Shown here piece by piece: positions 1-11,269 of a stretch of 64,000 nt of DNA. The translations under genes and the position numbers were made by a program. The notes below the pieces were generated by a model. It was not told the origin of the DNA. It was given only the letters and a program-made list of their open reading frames with translations, and did not search any database. Each line of letters starts with the position of its first letter. The first letter of the stretch is position 1. The DNA is taken from assembly GCA_030248135.1 (NCBI GenBank), contig JASANC010005529.1, positions 1 through 64,000 of the forward strand, given 5' to 3'. The DNA comes from Theristus sp. LFF4_11. Lineage: Eukaryota; Nematoda; Chromadorea; Monhysterida; Xyalidae.

Positions 1-120
1 AATTGTGCATTCATTAGAGAGGGCTCTCCTGTGAAAGTTTTCTCCTTTTCTCCACATGCCACACCATTGCAGTGTTTTCACTATTTCTCTTTTGCTATTG
101 TTGTTGTTGTTTTGTCATAG

Positions 121-3100
121 CGTGGCGGCAATCGTGGCGGCCTGCCTCCACCACCGCCGATTGGTGGCGCCGCCGCATTCGCGGGCCCGGGCCAACCGCC
201 GCAGCAGCAACGCGCATGGCGGGGACAGGCGTCACGGCCGAATGCACCCTCGGCGACTGGTTGGTGGGGGCGGGATGTGACATTGAAAACGAGCACGAGG
301 AATTCGCTGAATGGGCGGCTTGTGGTGTGGTGCCGTGAGATGACTGATGAATTTTATTGATCCAGATCGCTTGCTGCTTGAATGCAGCAGGTTGTCTTTG
401 CCGACTTTTCTGGAAATATTTCTGTGGAATACTGATGTTGGATGGAGTACAATGGTATTCTTTTCTCAATTCTCCTCAAACGCAACCAATGAAATGCCAG
501 TGAACAACTGGACACCTTTTTTACTGTCCGCAGGCGGCGGCGGTCGCGCCTCGCACGCAGTGGCAGCGGTTGCTGCAGGCGCTGCTGCTGCTGGTGCTGG
601 TGCAGCTGGTGCACGTCGCCCAGCAGGTCGTGCACGTCGCGGCGAACGTCGTACGCGAAGCGAGAAGGCCGTGTCCAGCGATGCGGCCGAACACGACAAG
701 GTGCTGCGCGTGTGCTTGTGCTCTGCGAAGAAAAGTGGCAGGTTCAAAGAACCATGCTGTATCAGCAGCGTGATCACAGCCAACTCGCACACACTAGGCT
801 GACCTGGCCGGGACATTTTTTGTGGCTCTGACATTCGCCAGCTTTCCAGATTCGATTTACGAAACATCTTGATCTTGCAAAAAAAAAAACGCCAAAAATC
901 TACTTTGGAAAACAAATGCCATATCAGGACAAAGACAAGGAGAACCAACGCAGCAAGGACGACCTGCACTTGCCGTCGTCGGGTGGTGAGCAACACCGAA
1001 AAGAGGCGGTCGAGAAGCCGAAACGGCGACTGCGGCGTTTTGGTCGGCGTTTTATTTGTTTTTGTTTCAGTCGCAAGTTTTTTCTTGTTAAAATAGGCTC
1101 GTTGAAGCGTTTTTTGCAACATACTGAGCAGGCGGATCTTTGAAGTTTGAATCACCAAGTAAATAACCAATCATCTGAATTTCACTGAGAAGAGCGTATT
1201 TTCATTGGGTTTTTGTTGAAATTAAAAACACCCCATTTTTGTGGCTTCATAGGTTTTCTTGCAATTCCGATACCGTTCTTTCTTCTTTCGTGACTTCCGA
1301 ACTCTGCGACAAAGTGACGTGTCTAGGCAAACACACTGTACGCTTTACAAATGAAATACGCCAGCGAGTGAACTGAATGACCCCTTCCCCTATTTCTAAC
1401 ATGCTTGACCGAGCTAAAGCAACTTTCGCACTTGCCTTTCGATCGTTCTGCACTTTTGTGTAGACTTGAATGACTTATTCTCTGAGATATTATCAGGTTT
1501 TGCGACTCAAGGATGAATCAATGACGTGCAGACGTTGAAAGGAAACTAATTTCAATCTTTATGTGGCAATCAAATTCGCCTAAGTGACTCGGCCCTATTT
1601 AGGAGACTCAGCTCGGAGCACTTTGCCAATTTTGAATTCCCGCGTTATGCATGAAACTGTTTACCTATCTGTGCGTGAGTGTGAGTCTCGCTATCAAAAT
1701 AAAAGATAATAATTCTGTTTTGAAATCGAAATCACCCCACTGAAAATAATTATAATCGTTTTGATGTTATCGTTATTTTTCCCTACAGTTCGAGCCTCGG
1801 GCAGCAGCAGACGCCAGCAGGAGAAGGAGAACAAGGAGAAGGCGGAGAAAAGCGGCGGCGAGGAGACGCACGACGCGCCACCGCGGGACACCGAAAATGA
1901 GGCGAAAATCGAGAAAGGTCTGGTATCGTTTGACGCAGCATCGATGGTTTGCAACGTTTCATACGGAGCGGATTGCTTGCGTCGCCGTTGAATTGGAGAT
2001 TCCCGATCCCAACCTTTGTGTAACCATCGCGCGACCGATTGGATCGAAGCGTAACCGTATTGTGTGACAGAGAAAACCTGCAAATCTGGTGAAATTATTT
2101 TGTTCGTTTCACACTTGTTTTCGTTTCAAAACAGCTTCGACTGGCCGTCCGGCGCCGGAAGTGAAGTGCGACGATGGCAGTGACAAGGCCGTTGTGCCGC
2201 AGGCAACCGGTGACTCGGCACAAAAACCAACAACGGAGTCGAAAGGTCAGAAAGGCGTCAATAACGAATTGACAGGAGTGTGGATGTGATGCATATTGAT
2301 TGGGTTGATTGGTCGGGCGTTACTTGTTCCTCAACGCGTGCTGACTTTAATGCGTTTTTGAATTTAATTGAATTTTTACGTTTTTTATGTGCAGATGACA
2401 AACTAGAGGAGGTCAGCGACGACGCGTATGATTCGGCCGAGCAGGGAGACGAGCCGTTGGACAAAACCGACGAAAAGCAGAAATCGATTGATGATGGTTT
2501 CTGTTTTTTTTAGGATTGAGATGCTTTTTATAGCTTGTTTTCTTTTGACACTGCGAGCTTGTGGGGCCAGAATGGTTTTTTGAACGCCGTTCTTTTACGA
2601 CATCTCTAATCCGTTGCTTTCGTTGCACTCAGCATTTAAAGTGCACACTTCTGGTTAACCACAGCTGTTTTTTGCACGTTTGCCAGTGTGTCTTGTCTCA
2701 CTACATCACAAGTGCGCAACCAATTGGCCATCACCTTCCAATTCCAATTCCAATTTACTGTGAAGTTATCAACCAGCCAAAGCGGCCCGTTTATTTTAAA
2801 ACGTGAAAAAACAGGTAAACTTTCCATTCCGCAGCCGTTCCATCGGACGTCGCCCACTCCGAGATCACGGTGGCAATCGGTAAGTCGCCGAAAAAATCGA
2901 AAACCGCCACCGGCGGCGGCAAGTCGGCGAAAGCGACGACGAGCCCGAAAAAATTCGCGATCGAGCGCATCTCGGCTGAGACGGCGGAGCGCAGTGCCAT
3001 CACGGTCACTGTGGGTTTTGGGAAATGTTTTGATGTTTTTTGTTGGGTTTTGATGTTTTTTTAAGTTCTGATTTTACACTTTATAACGTTTCTAATTCAC

Positions 3101-5375
3101 TGAAGATCCCCAATATGCCCGTTTGTGACCAAAGCTTGACAACTGACCGACTTTATCGAAGCCAAAGTCATCTGGGATCTGGGTCGGTTGGCCCTTTTGA
3201 ATCAAAGTACAGTCGAACTCTTAAATTATAGGCAATCAGCTGATTGATTGGTGATCATGTGCTTTCTATGCTGGCATTGGTGTGGAGGCGGAGTTTGTCC
3301 TGCACAGAAAACATGTATCACATGATTACCAACCGATCAGCTAGCTATATACTTATAATTCAGAGTTCGACCGCACGCTGATTGGCTGGTTTATAGAGAG
3401 ACACCTGCTGAGGCCGCTCACGACCAATCAATGAGTCGTCGATCATCGATTTTTTGTTTAATTTCCTCCCACTGTTTTCACAGGTCGACAGCAGCGCTAC
3501 AGCGGTTGAGTTTGAGGTGGACGTGCCGAGTCTGGTTGAGCCGGCCAACGTGGTCGACGATCGAAAACTGGCCGGCGCACACGACGACGGGGGCAGCATC
3601 GACGATGCCGAGGAGGCGTGGTGCGCGTGCGCAGTCTGCTGCTTTTGCAACGCTGTGGTTTTTTTGTGATTTGATTTTGAATCGGCTGAAAAACTGAAGC
3701 GGCAACTCAGGAAAACAGTACCGTATTACCTCTATTAACCCCCCCCAAATTAAACCCCCCCCCCCAAAATAAACCCACACCCCCTCGACAAGTTTCCAAA
3801 TAACCCCCCCCCCAAAAAATAATCCCCCATGGGGGATTATTGAAACCTGTTTGAAACCCATACCCAGCGAATTCAGTGGCTGGTTGCAGTGAAAATGATG
3901 AAATTGTGCTACCAAAGGCCCCAAATGGATGAGTTAATGGTAATTTCATTACAAAAGGCTGTTGTTAAAGGAAATTTCTATGTAGAGTAGAAGTTTCTGC
4001 GACTTCCTTCCTGCCATGGAAGGTATTTTTGCCATTTTGCCCACTCCTAAAAATGGTTTCCAAATAAACCCCCCCCCAAAATAAAGCCCCCCCCAAAATA
4101 AACCCCCACCCCCAGAAGTCGCTGAAGAAATAAACCCCCATGGGGGTTTATTAGAGGTAATACGGTATTTTAGTGACGCGTCGCTTTGTGAAAACGCTAG
4201 CTTGATGGTCGGTTTGGTTTATTTATTAAGGTTTGGTTTGCGATAGATGATTGGCTGAGGTTCAATCAGACGTATTGATTGGTTGGTCTTATTGCTTGTT
4301 CGTGCATCTTTTTTTCAGCGAAATTCCGACGGATGAGCTGGGCGAAGATGGCAACAAGAAGGGGGACTCGAAGGAAGGTCGGTCCGCAATGTTTGGTGGT
4401 CTTTTCATTTGATTCGGTTTGCATTCGGTTAGGCTAGTAGTGGACACGTGACCAGAGGTCAAAAACGAGCAGTTTTACTTTCACGTTAGAGCGTGTTCAA
4501 AAGTCTGCACTGGGCAAATTTTGGATAAATAATGCAGAAGTGGTGTGGAATTTGACTGAAATTTTAAAGTTTGATATGGCCTCGGGCACCGGTCAAAAAT
4601 GAACTTTTGGTTGAACTATTCAACCAGACTCTGTTTAGCTCTATTTTTTTCGGAACACTGTCGTAAAACTGCTCAGTTTTCAAACGGTACAAATTTTTTT
4701 TATAAAACTGACCTCTACTGCTTCAATGCAGCTGGCAACCGAGACGTCGCCAAAGAAAAGGGGCTGACGGCTGCGAAGTGGCAGAAGAAACTGGCGTCAA
4801 CTGACAGCCAATCGAAGACGGACACGCCAAAACTGAGCACCGCCATTGGCGCCGATGGTGACCAGGCACGGCTGGCCTGTGTGCGTGCGTTTTTTTTATT
4901 TGTGTGTTTTTTTCTAAACCTGATGTGCTGATTTGTTGGGTCAACTCTGGCTTTTTGTTGGCTCTTGATTGAAACCTGATCTGCGGATTGGTGGGAAAGT
5001 CCTTGTCTGAAGAGTGTATGTTTTCCACTGACACGTTCAATTCAATCGACATGTTGCCACTAAACTCAGCCACCAACACACGCGCACTGAAATGTGGCTG
5101 GTTTACATTATTGGCGAGTTTATAGACATTTATAAACGTTTATAAACACCCGGGTTAAAGACAGTGCTTGGTCTTCAGACAAGGACTTCAGTGATCCATC
5201 AGTAACTCCATGCTTCACGCTACTAACAGGATTGATGCAGTAGAGGTGGGTTTGTGTTTCACCAATGGTCCATCTGATGTCCAGTAAAAAGAAACAAATA
5301 TTCAAATTATTATTATTTTTTATTTCAGGCGCACGCGGAAGAGTAAGCGAAGGATCCCAAAAACAAGAAAAGTGA
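121..5375 (+). CDS. Charged, intrinsically disordered protein; 5' partial
   Basis: I do not recognise this protein. Eleven exons chain in one frame: 121-259, 534-700, 928-1042, 1789-1917, 2135-2245, 2395-2496, 2835-3010, 3484-3620, 4319-4377, 4732-4878, 5329-5375 (stop TGA), about 442 residues. Each junction has AG/GT borders and matching phase, mostly phase 1, which is the main evidence. The N-terminal part visible is Arg/Gly/Pro-rich (RGGNRGG, then PPPPP, then Gln and Ala runs). A Lys/Glu-rich stretch (KDKENQRSKDD; RRQQEKENKEKAEKS) follows, then acidic segments (DDKLEEVSDDAYDSAEQ), a basic SPKKSKT-type patch and a hydrophilic tail. No folded domain, signal peptide or membrane segment is visible. 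The start codon lies upstream of the window. The last donor is uncertain: GT at 4879 fits, and an earlier GT in the same phase would remove a few residues. Confidence 0.6.
1497..1700. mobile_element. Inverted-repeat element, family C, copy 1
   Basis: The ends resemble TTCTGCGACTCAATGCG in inverted orientation, and the interior carries the family landmarks CAATTTTGAATTCCCGCG and ATGCATGAAAC. Related copies lie near 6790, 9128, 19893, 27668, 29775, 41310, 55070 and 60285. No coding capacity is visible, so this is a non-autonomous MITE-like element. It sits in intron 3 of the disordered-protein gene. Confidence 0.6.
3209..3373. mobile_element. MITE family A, copy 1
   Basis: A near-palindromic element of about 165 bp. 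Its arms read CAGTCGAACTCTAAATTATA, then a CAATCAGCTGATTGG core, then GTGATCACGTG-like and GCATGCTTTCTGTGCA-like segments, with the mirror image on the other side. It lies in intron 7 of the disordered-protein gene. About a dozen full or half copies occur in the window. Confidence 0.75.
3721..4165. mobile_element. MITE family D (C-run element), copy 1
   Basis: A 445-bp element bounded by CCGTATTACC and GGTAATACGG, flanked on both sides by TA, which suggests a TA target duplication. The interior has long C runs (AAACCCCCCCC) and CCCCCATGGGGG palindromes near both ends, around a conserved unique core. A second copy is at 19223-19685. It lies in intron 8 of the disordered-protein gene. Confidence 0.75.
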
Positions 5376-6351
5376 ACAACCAAAAATTTTATTGTGTGTG
5401 ATCGGCAGATTTTTTATGTCAGATGTTGAGTTTTTTACTGTCGCATTTTTGCGTTTGAGTCACATTTGTAATTTCAGTTTTTGGTCTGTGTTTTGTTATT
5501 TCATTCAGTATATCGGTTTTTGGTTGTTTCTTTGTTTGCATTTTTGTTTTACGTGTTCTTGCGGGTGTGTTCTTCTATTATTGTTATTTCCAAATCATTA
5601 CTTTTCGTTTTCACCGTGTTGTCTGTTAAACTGTTTTTACATCGAGTTGTTTTTTGTTCCGGTTTTGGTTAAGTTTAAAAGTAACTCAATAAATTTAAAA
5701 GGCATTCACTTTCTCGTTCCTTCAAAATTTGTTGTTGCAACTGGTATCTTAGTTTTATGTCTCTGGAGTAGGAATAATGTTATTATCGTTTTCGTATTTG
5801 GCGCCAATATGATTTTTATTGTTTTTTACAGGCGAAATAATTTGCAGCTCGAAATTGTGAGGTTTGTCAGAAGCAAGTGATCAGATTTGTGATTGCACAT
5901 TGCGTCTTGAGAAGTTTCTGTGAGCGGGTTTTTTTAATGTTTTGTGGCAATGTAGCCTTTTCAGCCAGCTCAGTTGTGTTGCGTTCGGAATCGGTATTTT
6001 GGTGAGATTGTTTGGGATCGTTTTGATGGTTGTAATTTTTGGTCGATTTATCAGTTTGGTGTTTTGTTGATTTTGTTTGTTGTCGTTTGTTGTTCACTTT
6101 TTCTGTTTTTTTTTGTTGGAGCGCATTGATTCGAAAATGGATTGTTTTTGAGAATGGCTCCTGTGGGTGGTTTGCTGTGTGGTCAAAAAGTGTCAGCGCT
6201 GCTTTGTCAAAAACGCGATCTCATCTCGGCTGACTGCTTTTTGCACGATTTTCTCTAGTTGAGGCTCGCGAAAGCATCTGGGCCACTGCGAAATCCACTA
6301 AAAATCCACCGCGACACTTTGTAACCAGTAGTGGAATTGTTTTTGTTGATT
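5376..6351. other. T-rich 3' flank of the disordered-protein gene
   Basis: T-rich sequence after the stop codon, with an AATAAA polyadenylation-type signal near 5687. A long open frame at 5392-5880 is a by-product of T-richness (Phe/Leu/Val runs) and has no splice or family support. Nothing else was recognised. Confidence 0.5.
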
Positions 6352-6530
6352 GATGTCGGGATTTTAGGCAATGTTTTTAGCAGGGCTAACCTAGAAAAGT
6401 GTACAGAACGCCGTCGAGTACGGAGCCCATCGAGTTGTCTCCATTATCAAGTGCCTATACACTCCTCGGCGGGGCTCGATCCCCCGAACGCACAGACAAG
6501 AGCTTGCGCTACCACCAGGTCACGAGCGGT
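6352..6530 (-). mobile_element. tRNA-derived SINE, copy 1
   Basis: The minus strand reads a pol III A-box-like head (TGACCTGGTGGTAGCGC), a B-box-like GGGGATCGAGCCCC, and the conserved body GTGTATAGGCACTT ... CGACGGCGTTCTGTAC ... GGTTAGCCCTG ... AACATTGCCTAAAA. It matches the elements at 11812, 29085 and 40288. It is intergenic. Confidence 0.8.
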
Positions 6531-6700
6531 GACTGAATTGTGCAGCCCCCGCCTGTCGTAGGGCACTGTGGCCAGAGCAACTGTTTCTGAAGGGGGGGGG
6601 GGGTCGCACTCAGCCACTCCCCCAAATCATCGGGAGTTTGGTACCTTCGGTTTTTTTGGAACCCCTTAGGAGAGTGAACAAATAGAAACGTAGAATAAAC

Positions 6701-6770
6701 CTGCACAGAAAACATGCATCACGTGACCACTAACCGATCAGTTTATTGCCTATAATTGGGTTCCGATTGT
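6701..6770. mobile_element. MITE family A, half copy
   Basis: Right half only: CTGCACAGAAAACATGCATC, GTGACCACTAACCGATCAG, then GCCTATAATTGGGTTC. The left half is missing. Confidence 0.6.
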
Positions 6771-7423
6771 ATGGTCTCGTATGACTCATACAGACGTACA
6801 GACTCGTACGAGTCTCAATGGCCGCTTAGATAGATGAGTAGGTTTCATGCATGACGCGGGAATTTAAATACTGCACTGTCACAAACAGTGGCGCAGCGGC
6901 GCAACGAGCAGAATTTCTGCCAATTAGGAAACTGATATTCAGTAAATTTCCGATGAAAAGGAAGCTCACACATCAGTGGAAGTTTCTCGTTTGCCGAAAC
7001 CAGTTTTACGGTTCAAACAATTATTATAGATGTTTTTATCTGACGTCGTTTGGCAGCTGTTGCAGCAAAAAATAGGCTTCCACAAAAAGAATGCGTGATC
7101 TTACACCAGGTCAAGTGTTCTCAGGGTTGAAGTTTTGTGAGAGTTGACGCTCATTTGCTTTTTGCCTTTTATTGTAAAACAAACATTTAACATATGAAAA
7201 TATTTGAGAAACAACATTGTGTATGAGAAGCAAGCATATAACAGCCAAACACTGGAAAAATTAAAGATGAACCAGAAAAATAGGGGAGAAATTGTGGTTA
7301 AACGCATCCCAATCGATTTACTAAAACCATAAGTTGAAAACGACCCGAAAAAAATCACATTTCAAAAAAATTACGTCGAAAAATATCACAATTTGAAAAA
7401 AATTACGCGTGGCGACAAAACGC
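6771..7423. other. Intergenic; family C fragment at about 6790-6870
   Basis: It contains a fragment with the family C landmarks (GTTTCATGCATGACGCGGG at about 6842). The rest is AT-rich 3' flank of the glycine-rich gene on the minus strand. No gene or RNA was recognised. Confidence 0.5.
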
Positions 7424-10400
7424 TCATTTGCCAATTCCAGCTCCGCCGAAGCCGCTACCTAGAAATTTAGTAACTTTAGTGAAACTGATTTTCAATCGTG
7501 CTGCCATGCCATGTCCCATGAAATGGCTGGATGTTTGGGGACGACAACGGTGATGAAATGTTCACTCACCACCCTGGCCACCGCCGACTCCTTGCCCGCC
7601 TTGACCGTGCCCGCCTTGGCCACCGTGTGCTCCCAAGCCACCGAAGCCTCCACCTGAAAATAAGTTTGTTCGGTCATGATGCCACTGTATAGGTCCATTG
7701 ATTACACGTTCAGACGCGATTCACGGTTCCAATTCTCTTCCATTGCCTTTTTGAGCGGCAGTTTCAAATCAGGCGCAACACACACGGACCTCCGATGCCG
7801 CCGTTGATTCCAGCGCCGCCCATGCCGCCGCCTCCTTGGCCACCGAAATGGCCACCGCCGCCTTGGCCAACGCCTCCGAATCCTTGGTTAAGGCCGAGTC
7901 CACCTTGGCCGTGGCCGCCTTGGCCACCGTGTGTGCCGGCGCCACCGAAGCCACCGCCTAAATTCGGAATGTTTAGACAGTTGGCCACAAACAACAGAAT
8001 TTTTCATCAACCACTCACCGCCCTGGCCACCGAAAACTCCGGCACCACCGCGGCCATGGCCGCCTTGACCGCCAAATCCACCAAATCCGCCTTGGCCTTG
8101 GCCGCCTTGACCGCCAAATCCACCGAAACCGCCTTGGCCTTGGCCACCCTGGCCACCAAAGGCGCCCGTGCCACCGAAGCCACTGCCTGAATCCGGAATT
8201 CTTGTGTTGGGTCGCCTCACACCACCCACAAACACAACCACTTTTAGCCAACCACTTACCGCCTTGCCCCCCGTGGTAGCCAGCGCCACCAGAGCCGCTG
8301 CCGCCTTGGCCACCGAAAACTCCGGCACCGCCGCCGCCATGGCCGCCTTGACCGCCAAATCCACCGAAACCGCCTTGGCCTTGGCCGCCTTGACCGCCAA
8401 ATCCACCGAAACCGCCTTGGCCTTGGCCACCCTGACCACCGAAGGCGCCCGTGCCTCCGAAGCCACTGCCTGAATCCAGAATTTTGTGTTGGGTCGCCTC
8501 CCACCACCCACAAACACAACCACTTTTAGCCAACCACTTACCGCCTTGGCCTCCGTGGATGCCAGCGCCACCAGAGCCGCTGCCGCCTTGGCCACCGAAA
8601 ATTCCGGCACCACCGCCGCCATGGCCGCCTTGGCCGCCAAATCCACCGAAACCGCCTTGGCCTTGGCCGCCTTGGCCTCCAAATCCACCGAACCCGCCTT
8701 GGCCTTGGCCGCCCTGACCACCGAAGGCGCCAGTGCCACCAAAGCCACCGCCTAAATCGGGAAATCTGGGGTTGGGGGAAGTCTTGCAAATAAGGTTTCT
8801 CCCACTTACAAGACCCCCACCCAAAAGTGGGCGTGAGTGTCACACGGTGGGAAACCAAAAACAAAAATTTTGTCCCTAGGTTTTTGCTACACGAATGTTT
8901 TGATGATACCGATACACTTACCGCCTTGGCCTCCGTGGATGCCAGCGCCACCGGAGCCGCTGCCGCCTTGGCCACCGAAAACTCCGGCACCACCGCCGCC
9001 ATGGCCGCCTTGACCGCCAAAACCACCGAACCCGCCTTGGCCTTGGCCGCCCTGACCACCGAAGGCGCCCAGACCACCGGATCCACTGCCTAAAAAATGA
9101 AGTTGTATCGTTTATTATTACCCACTTTTTAGGTTCTGCGACTGAATGCGCGTGCAGACGTAGAAACGAAACTAGATTCATACTACAATTGTATACGCGG
9201 CAATTAAAAATCGCCCAAGTGACTGCTCTATTTAGGGGACTCGGATCACCTTGTCAATGTTGAGTTCCCGCGTCACGCATGAAACTGTTTGCCTATCTAT
9301 GCGCGCATTGAGTCTCGGGACTATAACACTACGGCACGTTGTTTCTAACTGTAAAACAAACCCTGTTTCAGGCTTCACTTAACAAACCCTTAGACAGTCT
9401 AACTCTATAACATATCCAACTGGCTGATTGGCTGCTGGACACATCACATGCAGAAGAGGCAGTGGCCTCAGTAATGTGCCTCTCTCGAACCACTCGAGTC
9501 GTGGTGAATCTCAAAACACCAAACTCCATCTCCACAGCAATCCATGCACAGAATGCATGCATCAACCAATCAGCCAGTTGGATATGTTAATAAATAGTTT
9601 AGCTTGCACTACAGAAGAAAACCTGCACATACCGCCTTGGCCCCCGATGGCGCCAACGCCGCCAGCTGCATTCCCTGAAATCAACAGGAACTGTTACACT
9701 TCGTACAGGTCTGAATGGATAGCCGAGATCAGATGGGATGGCGATACAGTACGAACGTTTGTATTGTGGATTTATTCAAACGTGCCCGGACTAAAATGAC
9801 GTCATTTGCTTTAAAAACGCCAGTTTGTCAAAGTACAGGCTCTAAAATGTCAGTTTGATATGACTGATTCGACATTCACCATTTGTTTACGGGAAGAAAT
9901 CGGCTAGACGGAAAATCTGGTTTGCTGTGAACGGGATGCGCATGTTTGGCGGCACATGACGTCATTTCAGTGCGACACGTTTAAAAAAATAGGTCATACA
10001 TAATGTTCGCTGTTTGCGGTTTCGGCAGGTAGACGCATACCGCGGTGCCCCCTGGCGTCTCTGCCCCCATACAGATTTGCACGCACCGTCTGCCAACGTC
10101 TTTTTTTGGCAGGACCCAACCAATGCACGCCACACACAAACCTCCTTGGCCAAACAAGCCCAGACCACCGACGGCGTTGCCGCCTTGACCGAGGATGCCA
10201 GCGCCGCCCACTGCCGTGCCACCGGAGGCGCCGACGCCGACCGCGCTTCCGCCCTGGCCGGAGCCGCCGACAGCTGCAGTGGAGAGTGACCCGACCTGCC
10301 ACTGGTGCGGAGGTGCGAACGAACAAACAAAACAAACAACGCTCGCCAGCAGGCATATGACGAAACCGCTCAGCGTATCAAATTCATTTTTCAAACAATT

Positions 10401-10427
10401 CAGCTGTTTTATACCGGTTTTCAACAA
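7424..10427 (-). CDS. Secreted glycine-rich repeat protein
   Basis: Nine exons on the minus strand: 10427-10142, 9674-9633, 9089-8922, 8751-8542, 8469-8260, 8186-8019, 7957-7790, 7653-7570, 7458-7424 (stop TGA). All junctions are phase 1 and the total is 456 residues. Residues about 20-38 form a hydrophobic signal segment (FVICLLASVVCFVCSFA). The rest is almost entirely Gly-rich, built from units such as GGFGGFGGQGGQGQ, GGAGVFGGQGG and SGSGGAGIHGGQGG. It resembles structural extracellular proteins (cuticle, eggshell, silk-like) or glycine-rich antimicrobial proteins; the sequence alone cannot decide between them. The start at 10427 is the only in-frame ATG upstream of the signal segment, but a TATAAAA at 10413-10407 lies just downstream of it, so the true 5' end is uncertain. 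Exon structure is well supported, function is not. Confidence 0.8.
7570..9089 (-). repeat. Tandem array of duplicated Gly-rich cassette exons
   Basis: Six exons of 168, 210, 210, 168, 168 and 84 bp share the same coding unit and the same phase. The introns at 8187-8259 and 8470-8541 are also near-identical (TTGTGTTGGGTCGCCTC and CCACAAACACAACCAC), so exon and intron were duplicated together. This is consistent with unequal crossing-over. Confidence 0.85.
9128..9325. mobile_element. Inverted-repeat element, family C
   Basis: It begins TTCTGCGACTGAATGCG and ends GCGCGCATTGAGTCTCGG, with the family landmark CCCGCGTCACGCATGAAAC inside. It lies in the second intron of the glycine-rich gene. Confidence 0.65.
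9391..9600. mobile_element. MITE family A, diverged copy
   Basis: Inverted arms read AACATATCCAACTGGCTGAT and, at the far end, ATCAGCCAGTTGGATATGTT, with AGAATGCATGCATC inside. It lies in the second intron of the glycine-rich gene, next to the family C element. Confidence 0.55.
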
Positions 10428-11269
10428 CGTGATTATTGTTTTTGATGCCCGACAATACCAAACATTACACGTTTTTAGGTGGGGGGGGGGGGTATCACGG
10501 GCCTAAATTGTTTTTGAAGAGAATTGGTTAAATTAAAAGGCATCCGCTTCCCAGGTCGCGTTCGTGCTGGGAGGGGTGACAGACTCTACACCTGCCCCCA
10601 GTCCAGTGCAATTTATCCACCCTCCATGATGTTTCCCGCCCATGTCCACATAAAAACTTTCGACGCAAGACTACTTTCAAAATCACCGACAGTCATTTCT
10701 GATCAACGGACTCACCGATGGGGAACAGATGGTTATTGGCACGAGTGACGATTGTCAGCGACAACAAGATGAGGAACTGTCGCCACATGGTTGCTCACTC
10801 AAGTCGACGAAAACCGAAAGGGGGGTCTGACACTGACACCGGAAACTGGTGCACACGGTCAATGATAAAACGAAACGAAAATCTCCAAAAAAATGACAAT
10901 ATAAACTTCCAAAAAATACGGGATAACAAAAAGGCACCGAATGAGTCTGTTTGGCGGCAGTTTTCGCTATTTACGCACTTTCAAAAAAACAGCAAAAGTA
11001 GGCGAGCATTGTATCGAAGTAGTTTAGATTCTAGAATAAGGCTTAGCAAAAAAAGTTTAGCTTTTTGATTGTCAAACCATCCGACTCCTTTACCTGTGTT
11101 TCTGTCACACTTATCAGTATTTATTTATTAATGAATGCCTACTAACCTTCGATTAAAAGATTTTATCGAAATGAATGTCAAAAATATGCGCAAACCCCAA
11201 AAAATTGCAATGATCATTCATTACAAAATGCAGCGTATTTTCGTCCAGCCTCATTTGTTCCAATCGTCA
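10428..11269. other. Intergenic, between glycine-rich and methyltransferase genes
   Basis: This is the 5' flank of the glycine-rich gene and the 3' flank of the methyltransferase gene, both on the minus strand. A G run lies at about 10483. No gene, RNA or family repeat was recognised. Confidence 0.4.

Noticed and set aside
5392..5880. 162-codon frame rich in Phe, Leu and Val
   Set aside because: It is a product of T-rich 3' flanking sequence with no homology or splice support, following a clear stop and near a polyadenylation signal.
6430..6530. A functional tRNA gene at the A/B-box sequences
   Set aside because: The boxes are followed by a conserved SINE body shared by four copies, and no cloverleaf with anticodon and matching acceptor stem could be drawn.
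7769..9093. Long Ala/Thr/Pro-rich open frames on both strands across the Gly-rich exons
   Set aside because: They are shadow frames of GGX-repeat codons. Splice phases and the signal peptide support only the minus-strand Gly frame.
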